Of a DNA stretch of 15,520 bases, positions 8,139 through 15,234 are shown in pieces (position 1 is the stretch's first letter; every line of letters starts with the position of its first letter). The notes below the pieces were generated by a model that did not search any database, had not been told where the DNA came from, and saw nothing but the letters and a program-made list of their open reading frames with translations. The DNA is from DATNPH01 sp036703315 (GTDB taxonomy: Bacteria > Cyanobacteriota > Cyanobacteriia > Cyanobacteriales > Coleofasciculaceae): positions 1 through 15,520 of the forward strand of contig DATNPH010000033.1 in the NCBI GenBank assembly GCA_036703315.1. The letters are read 5' to 3'. Both the position numbers and the translations under genes were made by a program.

Positions 8139-8892
8139 TTACACCTCTAGCTTTCACACATTGCGATTCACGTCAGCTTATCCTGGCAGTTACGCCTTCT
8201 GTTTTTAAGCAATACCCGTCGATTCGGGTTAGGCATTTGCTTCTTGAACCATCCTTTTCTCTCATCGCTTTTGGCTGACTACCTACCTCGTCAATCGACC
8301 TTGCGAGGAGCATTATGAGAGAGTTACTTCGTTCCTGATATCCATTGGTTGAGCCTTTAGGGCGCGTCTCTCCACCGGGGTTTTGGGTAATGCGCTAACT
8401 CAATCACGGGATTCTGTTAGACCCTGCCCTTGCTGGATATTTCCAACCCAGGAGGTGGTTTTAGCCACAAGCTTATATCCCCTGGTCAGTCATTTCGATG
8501 GCTACGACACTTAGCTTTTCTACCCCACGAGTTCCCTTTCCTTGCTACTGCTTAGTCTGGCTCGTTTATAGGACTCTTACTTGCAGTAGGTGCTTTCAGC
8601 TATTACCACCTATTCCTGCTTTCACCCCCGCTTTACAGATTTGATAGTCAGTCTCTTCTGTAGGGGCTACCATTGCTGGTAGTTTGTGTGTTTTCAGCCT
8701 CGCATCAAGGCGACAGGACTTGGTATTTTAAGGTTATTCTCTAACTGTCTTGGCTTGCGCTCAGTTAGATTACCTCACCTGTATGGATATCAAGTTGTCA
8801 TCTCCAGAGGATTTAAGTGCGAACTCTACCCGAAGGTTACTCTGAAGAAGCCAGCCATCCCTCCTTGTGGATTTCGGCTGAACGAATCGCAC

Positions 8893-11892
8893 CCAGGATT
8901 TACCATCACTGCCCTTGACCCGGATGGGCTTCTTACAGGGATGCAAATTGCCACTTTACTAAATGACCCCAAATATATTTGGCTCAGTAGTAACAATTAC
9001 GGAGGGAACGGTCCTCAACTCCCCAACGGAGAACTGCCACTATTTTGCTGGAAGCATCCCAATACTGAAAAAATCCAAGTAGTAATCCTCTGTGAGGGAG
9101 CACTAAAATCAATGCTTGTTGCCTTGTTCTTGTGGCGACAAGGACAGTACGACATCGCTGTAATCGGTGCAGCGACAGCGGCTAGGTACGGGGAAAAGAC
9201 CCTGGAAGATTACCTGAAACGTCTAGGTGCCAAAGATATCCAGTTAATGCCCGATGCGGGCGCTGTTGCTAACCCCCACATCAACCAAGCCAATTGTCAA
9301 ACACTTGAGTAGTTGCGACTTCAGGGTTATGGGGTTACAGTTGCCGACTGGGGTCAGTTCTTTGACAAGTCACAACCTGACTTTGATGAACTATTAGCCC
9401 AAAGTCAGGGCAATAATATTCGCTATCTCAGTGCTGAAGACTATCTAGCACGCTTCCAGCCATTAGACAGAAAGCCGAAGCCCCCTGGTCTAATATCTGA
9501 GGAAGAATGGGAGCTAACCTTTGGCTTACCCAACTTCCTCAAGCGGTTGATTAAGCGCTACCGTCCGTTTCGTGGGTTTGGATCAAAGCCACAGCCGTGA
9601 TCGTTACCTACTCAACTTCCAGAAGTAATCAAATATAAGCCCGGTCGGATTCCCAAACGTTCAGAGTGTGATGAACCACTACCTCGAATCATTTACTCAA
9701 AAGGCGAACGGTTGTGGGTTTGGAAGGAAGCAATTCTTGCTGGTTGGCAACACATTCTGGACACCTCGGCTCCAGGGCTAGGTAAGAGCCACACAGCTGG
9801 AATTCTCCAGCCCGAAGAATTTGGAGTTGACCAACTGTGGTATTTCACCCAACAACCTCGCAACGTCACAACCGATACGGTCAAAAAGAACTTTGCCTAT
9901 CTTCAACCCCGTCATGATGGACTTAAAGAGGATACTGACCCAGCGGGGATAACCTACTTAAGACGACCAAAGACAAGTGAGTTTCCAGATAGCCCAGGTA
10001 ACTGCCACCGGGCATCGCTGTTTATTGAGCTTTACTCAAAGAATATACCCAAGCTTGAAGGCAGCGAAAATCCAGTTTGTGCCACCTGCCACTTGAGAGG
10101 GGCTTGTCGGAGTAGTAGCGGTGCTGGCTTTGGGCATCGGCATCTACGCTTTCTCTCGTTGCAAAACTCCCGCCTTCTCGCTCACCTCGATAGCGCCCCC
10201 GGTCTTGAAGAATTTGACTGGAGTAATCAGGGGAGTATCTTCGATGAAGCTATGCGGATTATCAACCCGCTCAAGACAGTAGAGGTAACCCTTAAAGATG
10301 TTGAGCAGGCGATCGCTCTAATGGCTCTCAAGGCTCCAGACTTGATTATCCTACTGTCTCCAATCTGGCAAGTGCTACAGGGCTACCTAAGCGGTCAACA
10401 AAAGCTTCCTCGCTACGGACTCGGAGATGATACCCTGCGGCAATTATTCGCCGAGTCCGTCAAGACTATTGACCTAGTAAATACTGCTCCAGAAATCATT
10501 CGCCGAGTCAAGGAAGTCTTAGTAGAGGATTTAAGCTTCCTAGAGCTGCCAGAAGGCGTCTGCGTTACCAGCCTTCCCCAAAAGTGGAAAGGCATTGCTC
10601 GCCGTGCGTCGCAGCTTCTGAGAGCGCAATCTTATCAGGAGGCAGCACTCCAAGCAAAAAATGTCCTGCTTAACTGGTTCGTGCCATTTCTCGAAGTGTG
10701 GAGCGGTATAGTTGCTGGCAGCTTACGCTTAGAGCAGGGACGTTTAATTATCGCCACTCGTCATGAGCAACATAGCGCGATCGCTAAGGCTTGCAAGTGG
10801 AGCTTGTACCTTGATGCCACAATTACAAGCCAATACTTAGCCCTGTGGCTGAACGAATCTCCAGGAGCCATCCTTCAAGTTGAGCAAGAAACCCCCAAGC
10901 CTACCAATGTTGAGATTATTCATGTCATGGGCTTGGGGCTGGCAAATAAACACCGCAGCTCGACCTGTGAGCGCCGCATTAATGCTCTCAAGCAACATCT
11001 CAAGCAACAGATACCAGACATCATCTTTGACGACTGGAAAGACTTCACTCAAGCCGGGGATTTAGTAAAGTTCCGAGATACGCGCGGAGGGAATTATGCC
11101 CTAAATGCACCAGCACTTGCCTCTTTCGGTGTTCCCTACCAAAACATCGGTTCACTTGAATTACTGTATACAGTCCTGACTGGCTTACCTGCTGGTAAAG
11201 AAGAAGCTGGCTTTCGAGAGTTTGTGGATTTTTCGACAAACAGTGAAATTATCCAAACTCTCGGCAGGCTCAGAACTCACATCAGACCAAATGAGCAATT
11301 ACACTATTACTTCTGTGCTGACTATGACCTATCTTTTCTCGAATCCTTGGGTTACAAAGTGAAGCGGCTAAGTGCCTTCGAGATTACTCCTGAAGCGGGT
11401 GATCCAACCCAAACAAGCCGCTTTTTAATCCTTCAAGGGTTCCGACAAGCGATTGAACGAGGAGCCTCCCCTGAGAAAGTCTCGCTTAAGGCGATCGCAT
11501 CTGAAGCTGGCTTGAGTACCGGTCGAGTGGGGCAAGTGGCAACCGAATTTGGAGGTGTGAAAATCTTGCGGAAAATTTTAGCCGCCCTTATAGAACCTTT
11601 TAAAGGAGGACTAAAAAACAGGGATATAGCCGATAAAGAGATTGAGTTTCTCGCTCAAACCTATCTGCCTATTGCTTTAGAATCGCCATCGCCCCAAGCG
11701 CTTACCGAAATCCTCCATGTCGCTAACGCATACGGACAAAAACAGCTCACTGCAATTTTAGCCGCGCTTCCACTCTTGGTTAAGGCACAGGTAGTTGGTG
11801 TAATAATGCGATTCTTACCGCCGTCTTTCTTGGACGAATATCGTATTCATTACCAACCAACGTTATTTTCAGCGCTATCATCCACACAGTAA
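8893..11892 (+). pseudogene. Plasmid replication protein (CyRepA1-like primase-helicase), 5'-truncated, two in-frame stops
   Basis: One reading frame of 999 codons runs from the intron edge to the TAA at 11890, broken only by TAG at 9310-9312 (codon 140) and TGA at 9598-9600 (codon 236), with no frameshift. Codons 1-139 form a TOPRIM-like DUF3854 domain: VILCEGALKSM carries the acidic residue and LMPDAGAV the Asp motif. After the stops comes a superfamily helicase with P-loop SAPGLGKSH (Lys about codon 298), a Cys cluster CATCHLRGAC, LDATIT as a likely Walker B-type segment, and QTLGRLR as a likely motif VI. A helix-turn-helix, IASEAGLSTGRVGQV, lies near the C-terminus. This order matches CyRepA1, the initiator family of cyanobacterial plasmids such as pSYSA. 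The N-terminus is lost at the intron. Re-initiation at TTG 9712 could give a 726-residue helicase-only product. HIP1 sites are at 10309, 10777 and 11491. Confidence 0.8.
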
Positions 11893-11980
11893 AAAACTCA
11901 CAGCGGTATCTCTATGTCCTTCAAGAATCAACCCGTCAAAAACTTGAGCTAACCCATCTTGCGGACTCGGTACTAATGTT

Positions 11981-12193
11981 ATGTCTAAGTCAAAAAAACG
12001 GCTCTTGAGCTGCTCAACAGTTCAACTCTTCTAGTATGCTAAGTATGCACTGCATCCGTTGGTCTGCCGTCCGTACTCTGTGATATTCGAGAAGCTGACG
12101 ATCGTTGAGGATACTCCAGTTCAGAAACTGATAGCACTGGAACCGAATGGTGAACCCGTCACAGCACTGTACAATCAGGCAAAAACAGCTTGA
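11981..12193 (+). pseudogene. Small decayed ORF with an in-frame amber codon
   Basis: An ATG at 11981 starts MSKSKKRLLSCSTVQLF. A TAG at 12032-12034 interrupts, and the same frame continues for 52 more codons (YAKYALHPLVCRPYSVIFEK, then IALEPNGEPVTALYNQAKTA) to a TGA at 12191-12193. The second half has protein-like composition. A further protein-like stretch, LDGNWQIRDGFLILGLGSQY, follows in another frame to a TAA at 12249. Together they suggest a small gene broken by one stop and perhaps one frameshift. A third overlapping frame is open from the rep end to 12008. I do not recognise the family. The gene sits between a broken rep gene and parA, and chance cannot be excluded. Confidence 0.35.
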
Positions 12194-12417
12194 TGGCAAT
12201 TGGCAGATTCGCGACGGCTTCCTGATACTAGGGCTGGGTAGTCAATATTAAAGTTTTCCGTTGCACTGATGCTGGGTATTGATTCGTTGATAATTTTTGG
12301 ATGTAAGAAAAAATGAATTGCCTTAGATACTGGGTCGAAGCTTCTTCATATAGCCGACCCAAGTGTGTAAAAGCACTTCTTTATTGTTGGATTGATAACT
12401 TTATTGGGGGTACGTAG
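12194..12417. other. Leader region upstream of parA
   Basis: Together with the decayed ORF, this fills the 525-bp gap between the replication gene and parA. It is AT-rich. It holds two similar tracts, GTTGATAATTTTTGG near 12288-12302 and ATTGATAACTTTATTGG near 12391-12407, and an inverted repeat described separately. The parA promoter is expected here, but I see no clear pair of -35 and -10 boxes. No set of regularly spaced iterons was found, so an origin cannot be claimed. Confidence 0.4.
12331..12361. promoter_or_regulatory. Inverted repeat upstream of parA, possible operator or leader hairpin
   Basis: TGGGTCG at 12331-12337 pairs perfectly with CGACCCA at 12355-12361 across a 17-nt centre. 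It lies 56 bp before the parA start. Partition operons are commonly autoregulated through operators in this position, so it could be a ParA or ParB operator, or a stem in the mRNA leader. Only the symmetry is seen. Confidence 0.35.
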
Positions 12418-13173
12418 ATGAGCAAGGTCGTTGTGCTGTTCAATCAGTCAGGAGGAGTTGGGAAAAGCACCTTGACAATGAACTTGGGCTACCACTTGAC
12501 TCTCAACAAGCAAAAAGTTTTGCTAGTGGATATGGACCCGCAAGGTTCACTAACAACGTTTATGGGCTTGGATGTCGTTGAACTCAAACAGACAGTGTAC
12601 GAATCTGTTGTACACGGAGAACCCCTGCCCATCCATAAAAACATTCACAAGATGGACTTAGTCCCAGCGAATATCAACCTGAGTGCTGCTGAGATGGAGT
12701 TGGTAGTCGCTGAAATGCGGGAAGTACGTCTTAAGGATGCCTTAGAACCCGTGTTGTCGCAGTATGATTTCATTTTGATTGACTGCCCACCCAGCTTGGG
12801 AGTCTTAAGTTACATTAGCTTAATTGCAGCTACCCATGTCTTGGTGCCGATTGAAACTCAATATAAAGCTTTTTGCGGGACTGAACTCCTACTAAACACG
12901 CTGTCTCGGATTCGCCAAAAAGCTAATCGTCGCTTGAAAATTGCTGGGTTTATTCCCACCCGCTATGATTCACGTATTTCGCAAGATGACCGGACATTGC
13001 AGGCAATAAAAGAGCAGCTTTCTGGTTCGGGCAAAGTGTATCCTCCAATTCCTCGTTCCACAGTTTTTGCTGATGCTTCAGAAAAGAATATTCCCGTTGC
13101 GATGTATAGTGCGAAACACCCAAGTCTTAAAGTCCTCAATCAGATCGTGCAAAGCTTGGAGGAATTGGTGTGA
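12418..13173 (+). CDS. parA: ParA-family partition ATPase
   Basis: ParA ATPases bind DNA in the ATP form and, stimulated by ParB, move or position replicons before division. The 251-residue product starts at ATG with GGGGG upstream (12404-12408). It has the P-loop NQSGGVGKSTLTMNLG at 9-24, DMDPQGSLTTFMG at 38-50 and Walker B-like FILIDCPPSLG at 118-128. The product starts almost directly at the P-loop, so this is the short type without an N-terminal DNA-binding domain (type Ib-like or chromosome-like). The deviant Walker A of this family normally reads KGGxGKT, but here the first (signature) lysine is Ser11. Cyanobacterial relatives that I recall also replace it, often with Ala, so this looks like a lineage variant rather than damage. 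It overlaps parB by 4 bp, so the two are translationally coupled. Confidence 0.95.
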   Translation: MSKVVVLFNQSGGVGKSTLTMNLGYHLTLNKQKVLLVDMDPQGSLTTFMGLDVVELKQTVYESVVHGEPLPIHKNIHKMDLVPANINLSAAEMELVVAEMREVRLKDALEPVLSQYDFILIDCPPSLGVLSYISLIAATHVLVPIETQYKAFCGTELLLNTLSRIRQKANRRLKIAGFIPTRYDSRISQDDRTLQAIKEQLSGSGKVYPPIPRSTVFADASEKNIPVAMYSAKHPSLKVLNQIVQSLEELV

Positions 13174-14105
13174 CTCGTAAACGCGACCAACCCTATCAAC
13201 GTCAAATTCGGACGTTCGATACCGTGTTTAGCTCAAGAGATCCGCAAGAGGTAACTCAGTTAGTTCCTTTATCCTCAATTCACCTTCCCGCTCAACAACC
13301 TCGGCGTTATTTTGAGCAACAAAAAATGGCACAGTTGGTGTTCTCAGTAAAAGAGCACGGCATTCTGGAGCCATTATTAGTTCGTCCCTTACCTGATGGG
13401 GAATATGAATTAGTTGCTGGGGAGCGACGTTATCGAGCAGCAAAAGAGGTTGGACTATTAGAAGTCCCCATTGTTGCGCGTGAACTTACTGATGAGGAGG
13501 CACTACAACTGGCGCTGGTGGAAAATTTACTGCGGGAAGACCTTAACCCAGTTGAAGAGACTGAAGGAATCCTGCAATTGCTGGCGCTGAAGTTAGACTT
13601 AAGCGTGCAGGAAGTGATTGCCGTACTCTACCGGATGCAAAATGAGGCGAAAGGCAAAGTTACCCGTAACGTTACGGGTAGTTCGGAACAAGAACAAGTT
13701 CAATGGGTATTTGAGGGACTAGGACTGATGAATTGGGAGTCTTTTATTAGAAATCGGCTCCCTTTAAGGAACTTACCTGAAGATGTACTGGAGGTTTTAC
13801 GCCAAGGAAAGCTTGCCTACACCAAGGCACAGGTAATTGCACGCGTGAAAGATGAGCAAGCGCGAAAGGCTCTGTTAGAAGCTGCAACTTCTGAAGATTT
13901 ATCCCTAACTCAAATCAAAGAACGCATTGCCGCTATCAAAATGAAGAGTGCAGACAATTCAGAGAACCCACCTTCATCTCTCAAAAGTCGCGTAGATACA
14001 ACTTATGCAAAACTGAAGAAGTTGAAGCTCTGGGACAATCCTAACAAACAGGAACGATTGGAGAAGCTTCTGGCTGAGCTGGAAGCGTTGGTTTCTGAAG
14101 GCTAG
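13170..14105 (+). CDS. parB: ParB-family centromere-binding partition protein
   Basis: ParB binds parS sites near the origin, spreads as a CTP-dependent clamp and activates ParA. Translation starts at GTG 13170, overlapping the parA TGA stop (GTGA), with GGAGG at 13158-13162 as a strong ribosome-binding site. The 311-residue product has the ParB N-terminal CTPase domain at about 32-140: LPAQQPRRYF near 39-48, ELVAGERRYRAAK with the GERRYRA motif at 84-90, and ENLLREDLNPVEE at 118-130. A central helix-turn-helix region at about 140-250 contains WESFIRNRLPLRNLP and the KorB-like TKAQVIARVKDE. The charged C-terminal helix (about 275-311) probably dimerises. A perfect 20-bp palindrome lies in the codons for residues 164-171. 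It stays in frame to TAG and appears functional. Confidence 0.95.
   Translation: MTRKRDQPYQRQIRTFDTVFSSRDPQEVTQLVPLSSIHLPAQQPRRYFEQQKMAQLVFSVKEHGILEPLLVRPLPDGEYELVAGERRYRAAKEVGLLEVPIVARELTDEEALQLALVENLLREDLNPVEETEGILQLLALKLDLSVQEVIAVLYRMQNEAKGKVTRNVTGSSEQEQVQWVFEGLGLMNWESFIRNRLPLRNLPEDVLEVLRQGKLAYTKAQVIARVKDEQARKALLEAATSEDLSLTQIKERIAAIKMKSADNSENPPSSLKSRVDTTYAKLKKLKLWDNPNKQERLEKLLAELEALVSEG
13661..13680. repeat. Perfect 20-bp palindrome inside parB, candidate parS
   Basis: TACCCGTAAC is followed directly by its exact complement GTTACGGGTA with no spacer. Centromere sites of ParABS systems are short palindromes, often in or beside the par operon. This one does not match the chromosomal parS consensus TGTTTCACGTGAAACA, but plasmid systems use their own sites. 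It also has to encode residues 164-170 (VTRNVTG) of ParB, so protein constraint may explain part of it. Confidence 0.45.
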
Positions 14106-14177
14106 AAATTTATCTAAGAGCTGATTTGTAAAAGGAAGCTTAAGAAGCTAACTGCTCCACCCCTATATCTACCCTTT

Positions 14178-14553
14178 CTAAAACAAGCTCAACTGCTGAA
14201 TCTCAATCTCTTCCTCCTCTAGTTCAATTTCCTCCTCATCACCGGGTATCTGTTTAAAGTCGAGATGTGATACGTAGTCTTTGAGCTGTCGAGCTGAGTG
14301 CAAGGGTTGAGGAAGTGCTGTGACAATTTTCTTTATCTATGAAGGGAGAAGCTTCACGCAGTCGATGAACCACAAGCGTCCACTCTCGGGCGGAGTCCTC
14401 TGGCTGTAGACAAAGCCAGGTGATTTCCAGTGCTGGCTGGTTCCACCCCGGCTTCTCCACTCGCTCACGCTGTCTTGCATTGGTAGGTCGTTGGGCTGAT
14501 TGGGGCGATCGCCCAATGGGTGTGGTCAAAAGCCGTTGGTGATGTGATCGCAA
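14178..14553 (-). pseudogene. Frameshifted 3' remnant of a pPIWI_RE (DUF3962-type) gene
   Basis: Two minus-strand frames join into one plausible C-terminus. The first (14553 to about 14330) reads PIGRSPQSAQRPTNARQR, then WNQPALEITWLCLQPEDSAR and EWTLVVHRLREASPFID. The second (about 14337 to the TAG at 14178) reads KIVTALPQPLHSARQLKDYV and ends in a very acidic tail before QQLSLF. The pattern 'Trp-Asn-Pro, LEI, Leu-Gln-Pro-x-Asp, VH-x-LR, then LP-x-PLH-x-A-x-x-x-x-x-Y' is what I remember of the RNase H-like C-terminal part of pPIWI_RE proteins, Argonaute-related proteins placed in mobile-element defence loci with a nuclease and a DinG-like helicase. A single frameshift near 14325-14337 separates the halves, a TAG closes the frame upstream, and no partner genes remain. 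Assigned from memory of the family only. Confidence 0.45.
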
Positions 14554-14643
14554 AAACTACCCCCTTTCCTTGATTGTTGAGTCTTGCACAGCTTTAAACT
14601 GATCGGTATGACCGTTTTCGAGAAGACCTGAGATCAGAGAGGT

Positions 14644-15234
14644 TTAGTAAGCTTCAGTGCCAGTAAATGTTTTCGTTTGGAAATACTGGCGATATAGCTC
14701 ACAGCTTACAGTTACTTTGTTTCCTAAATGATTGAGCAGTCCCATGCTGTTTAGCTGATGAGCAAGGCTTGATTCTAAATATATGAGTTCGCGAGTACTT
14801 ACGAGAGTATGAAATGCTCGGAGCAGATCCGGTTGTTGTTTGAGGATTGTCCAATGACGCTGTAAATGATGGTGATAGATTCCCGTAGGAGTTGGAGCCG
14901 CTGCTAAGAGTTGGCTCAGAGTGTGTTCTTTGCGGCTGAGATGATATAGAGCCGTATGGATGAGAGCAGGATGTCCACCAACCATCGCCATCAGTTGCTG
15001 GGCTGATTCTCCATCGCTCCAGTTCAAACCGTAACACTGGGCGAGTTGTTGCACTTGAGCTAACGTGAATCCGACGAGTTGACTTGCCAACCCTACATTG
15101 AAGGGAGATTGATTCAGTTGCAGAGGGACATACACTTCTGTGGAGTGAGCGATAATCAGCCGCAGATTTTGCCAAATCGGAACTCGTTTCGCCTCTTCAT
15201 ACCAGGAGCGCAGCAGGGGTAAAACATCTTTGGC
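14644..15234 (-). pseudogene. 3' half of an AAA_35-type (AAA-like) ATPase gene, cut by an IS1-family element
   Basis: The open frame ends at 14644 and can be followed upstream to 15234, reading AKDVLPLLRSWYEEAKRVPI and then WQNLRLIIAHSTEVYVPL. QLNQSPFNVGL, a family hallmark, and VGGHPALIHTALYHL follow, and the closing CELYRQYF marks the normal C-terminus. This is the second half of the AAA-like ATPase domain common in cyanobacterial signalling-type proteins of unknown task. The Walker A and B motifs lie in the missing first half. No ATG exists in this fragment; a GTG at 15135 is internal to conserved sequence and is not a true start. Upstream of residue 1 of the fragment the DNA becomes the end of an IS1-family element, so the gene is disrupted. 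Confidence 0.75.

Larger units (their letters stand above)
6280..8892 (-). mobile_element. Group II intron, chloroplast-like class, full length
   Basis: A retroelement of about 2.61 kb on the minus strand. Its 5' end is GTGCG, the group II consensus, at 8892-8888. About 750 nt of structured, non-coding domains I-III follow, then the intron-encoded protein in domain IV (8138-6354), and domains V and VI at the 3' end, closing in TAAC at 6280. Both ends coincide with the points where the flanking coding sequences stop making sense: GTCG of DUF1611 at 6279 and the first codon of the replication gene at 8893. The exon base stretch TCCTGG abutting the 5' end can pair with CCAGGG at 8485-8480, a possible EBS1, but I have not folded domain I. 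No HIP1 site was seen inside it, unlike the flanks. Confidence 0.85.

Noticed and set aside
8181..8186. TCCTGG on the plus strand as the locus of the intron's EBS1
   Set aside because: It would pair with the exon, but it lies about 700 nt into the intron just before the protein start, outside domain I. The match at 8480-8485 is better placed, though also unproven.
8686..9312. A 208-codon open frame starting at 8686
   Set aside because: Its first 69 codons are intron domain I read by chance; real coding sequence starts at 8893 after the intron 5' end GTGCG. It is a chimera of intron and rep exon, not a gene.
9310..12034. Stop-codon reassignment, since three protein-like frames have in-frame TAG or TGA
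   Set aside because: parB ends in TAG, parA in TGA and gcvP in TAA at sensible family ends. The interrupted frames are all in decaying plasmid DNA, so pseudogenisation is simpler.
14699..15175. A 158-codon minus-strand frame overlapping the AAA_35 fragment
   Set aside because: Shadow frame: Ser/Arg-rich, with no family pattern, while the alternative frame carries clear AAA_35 motifs.
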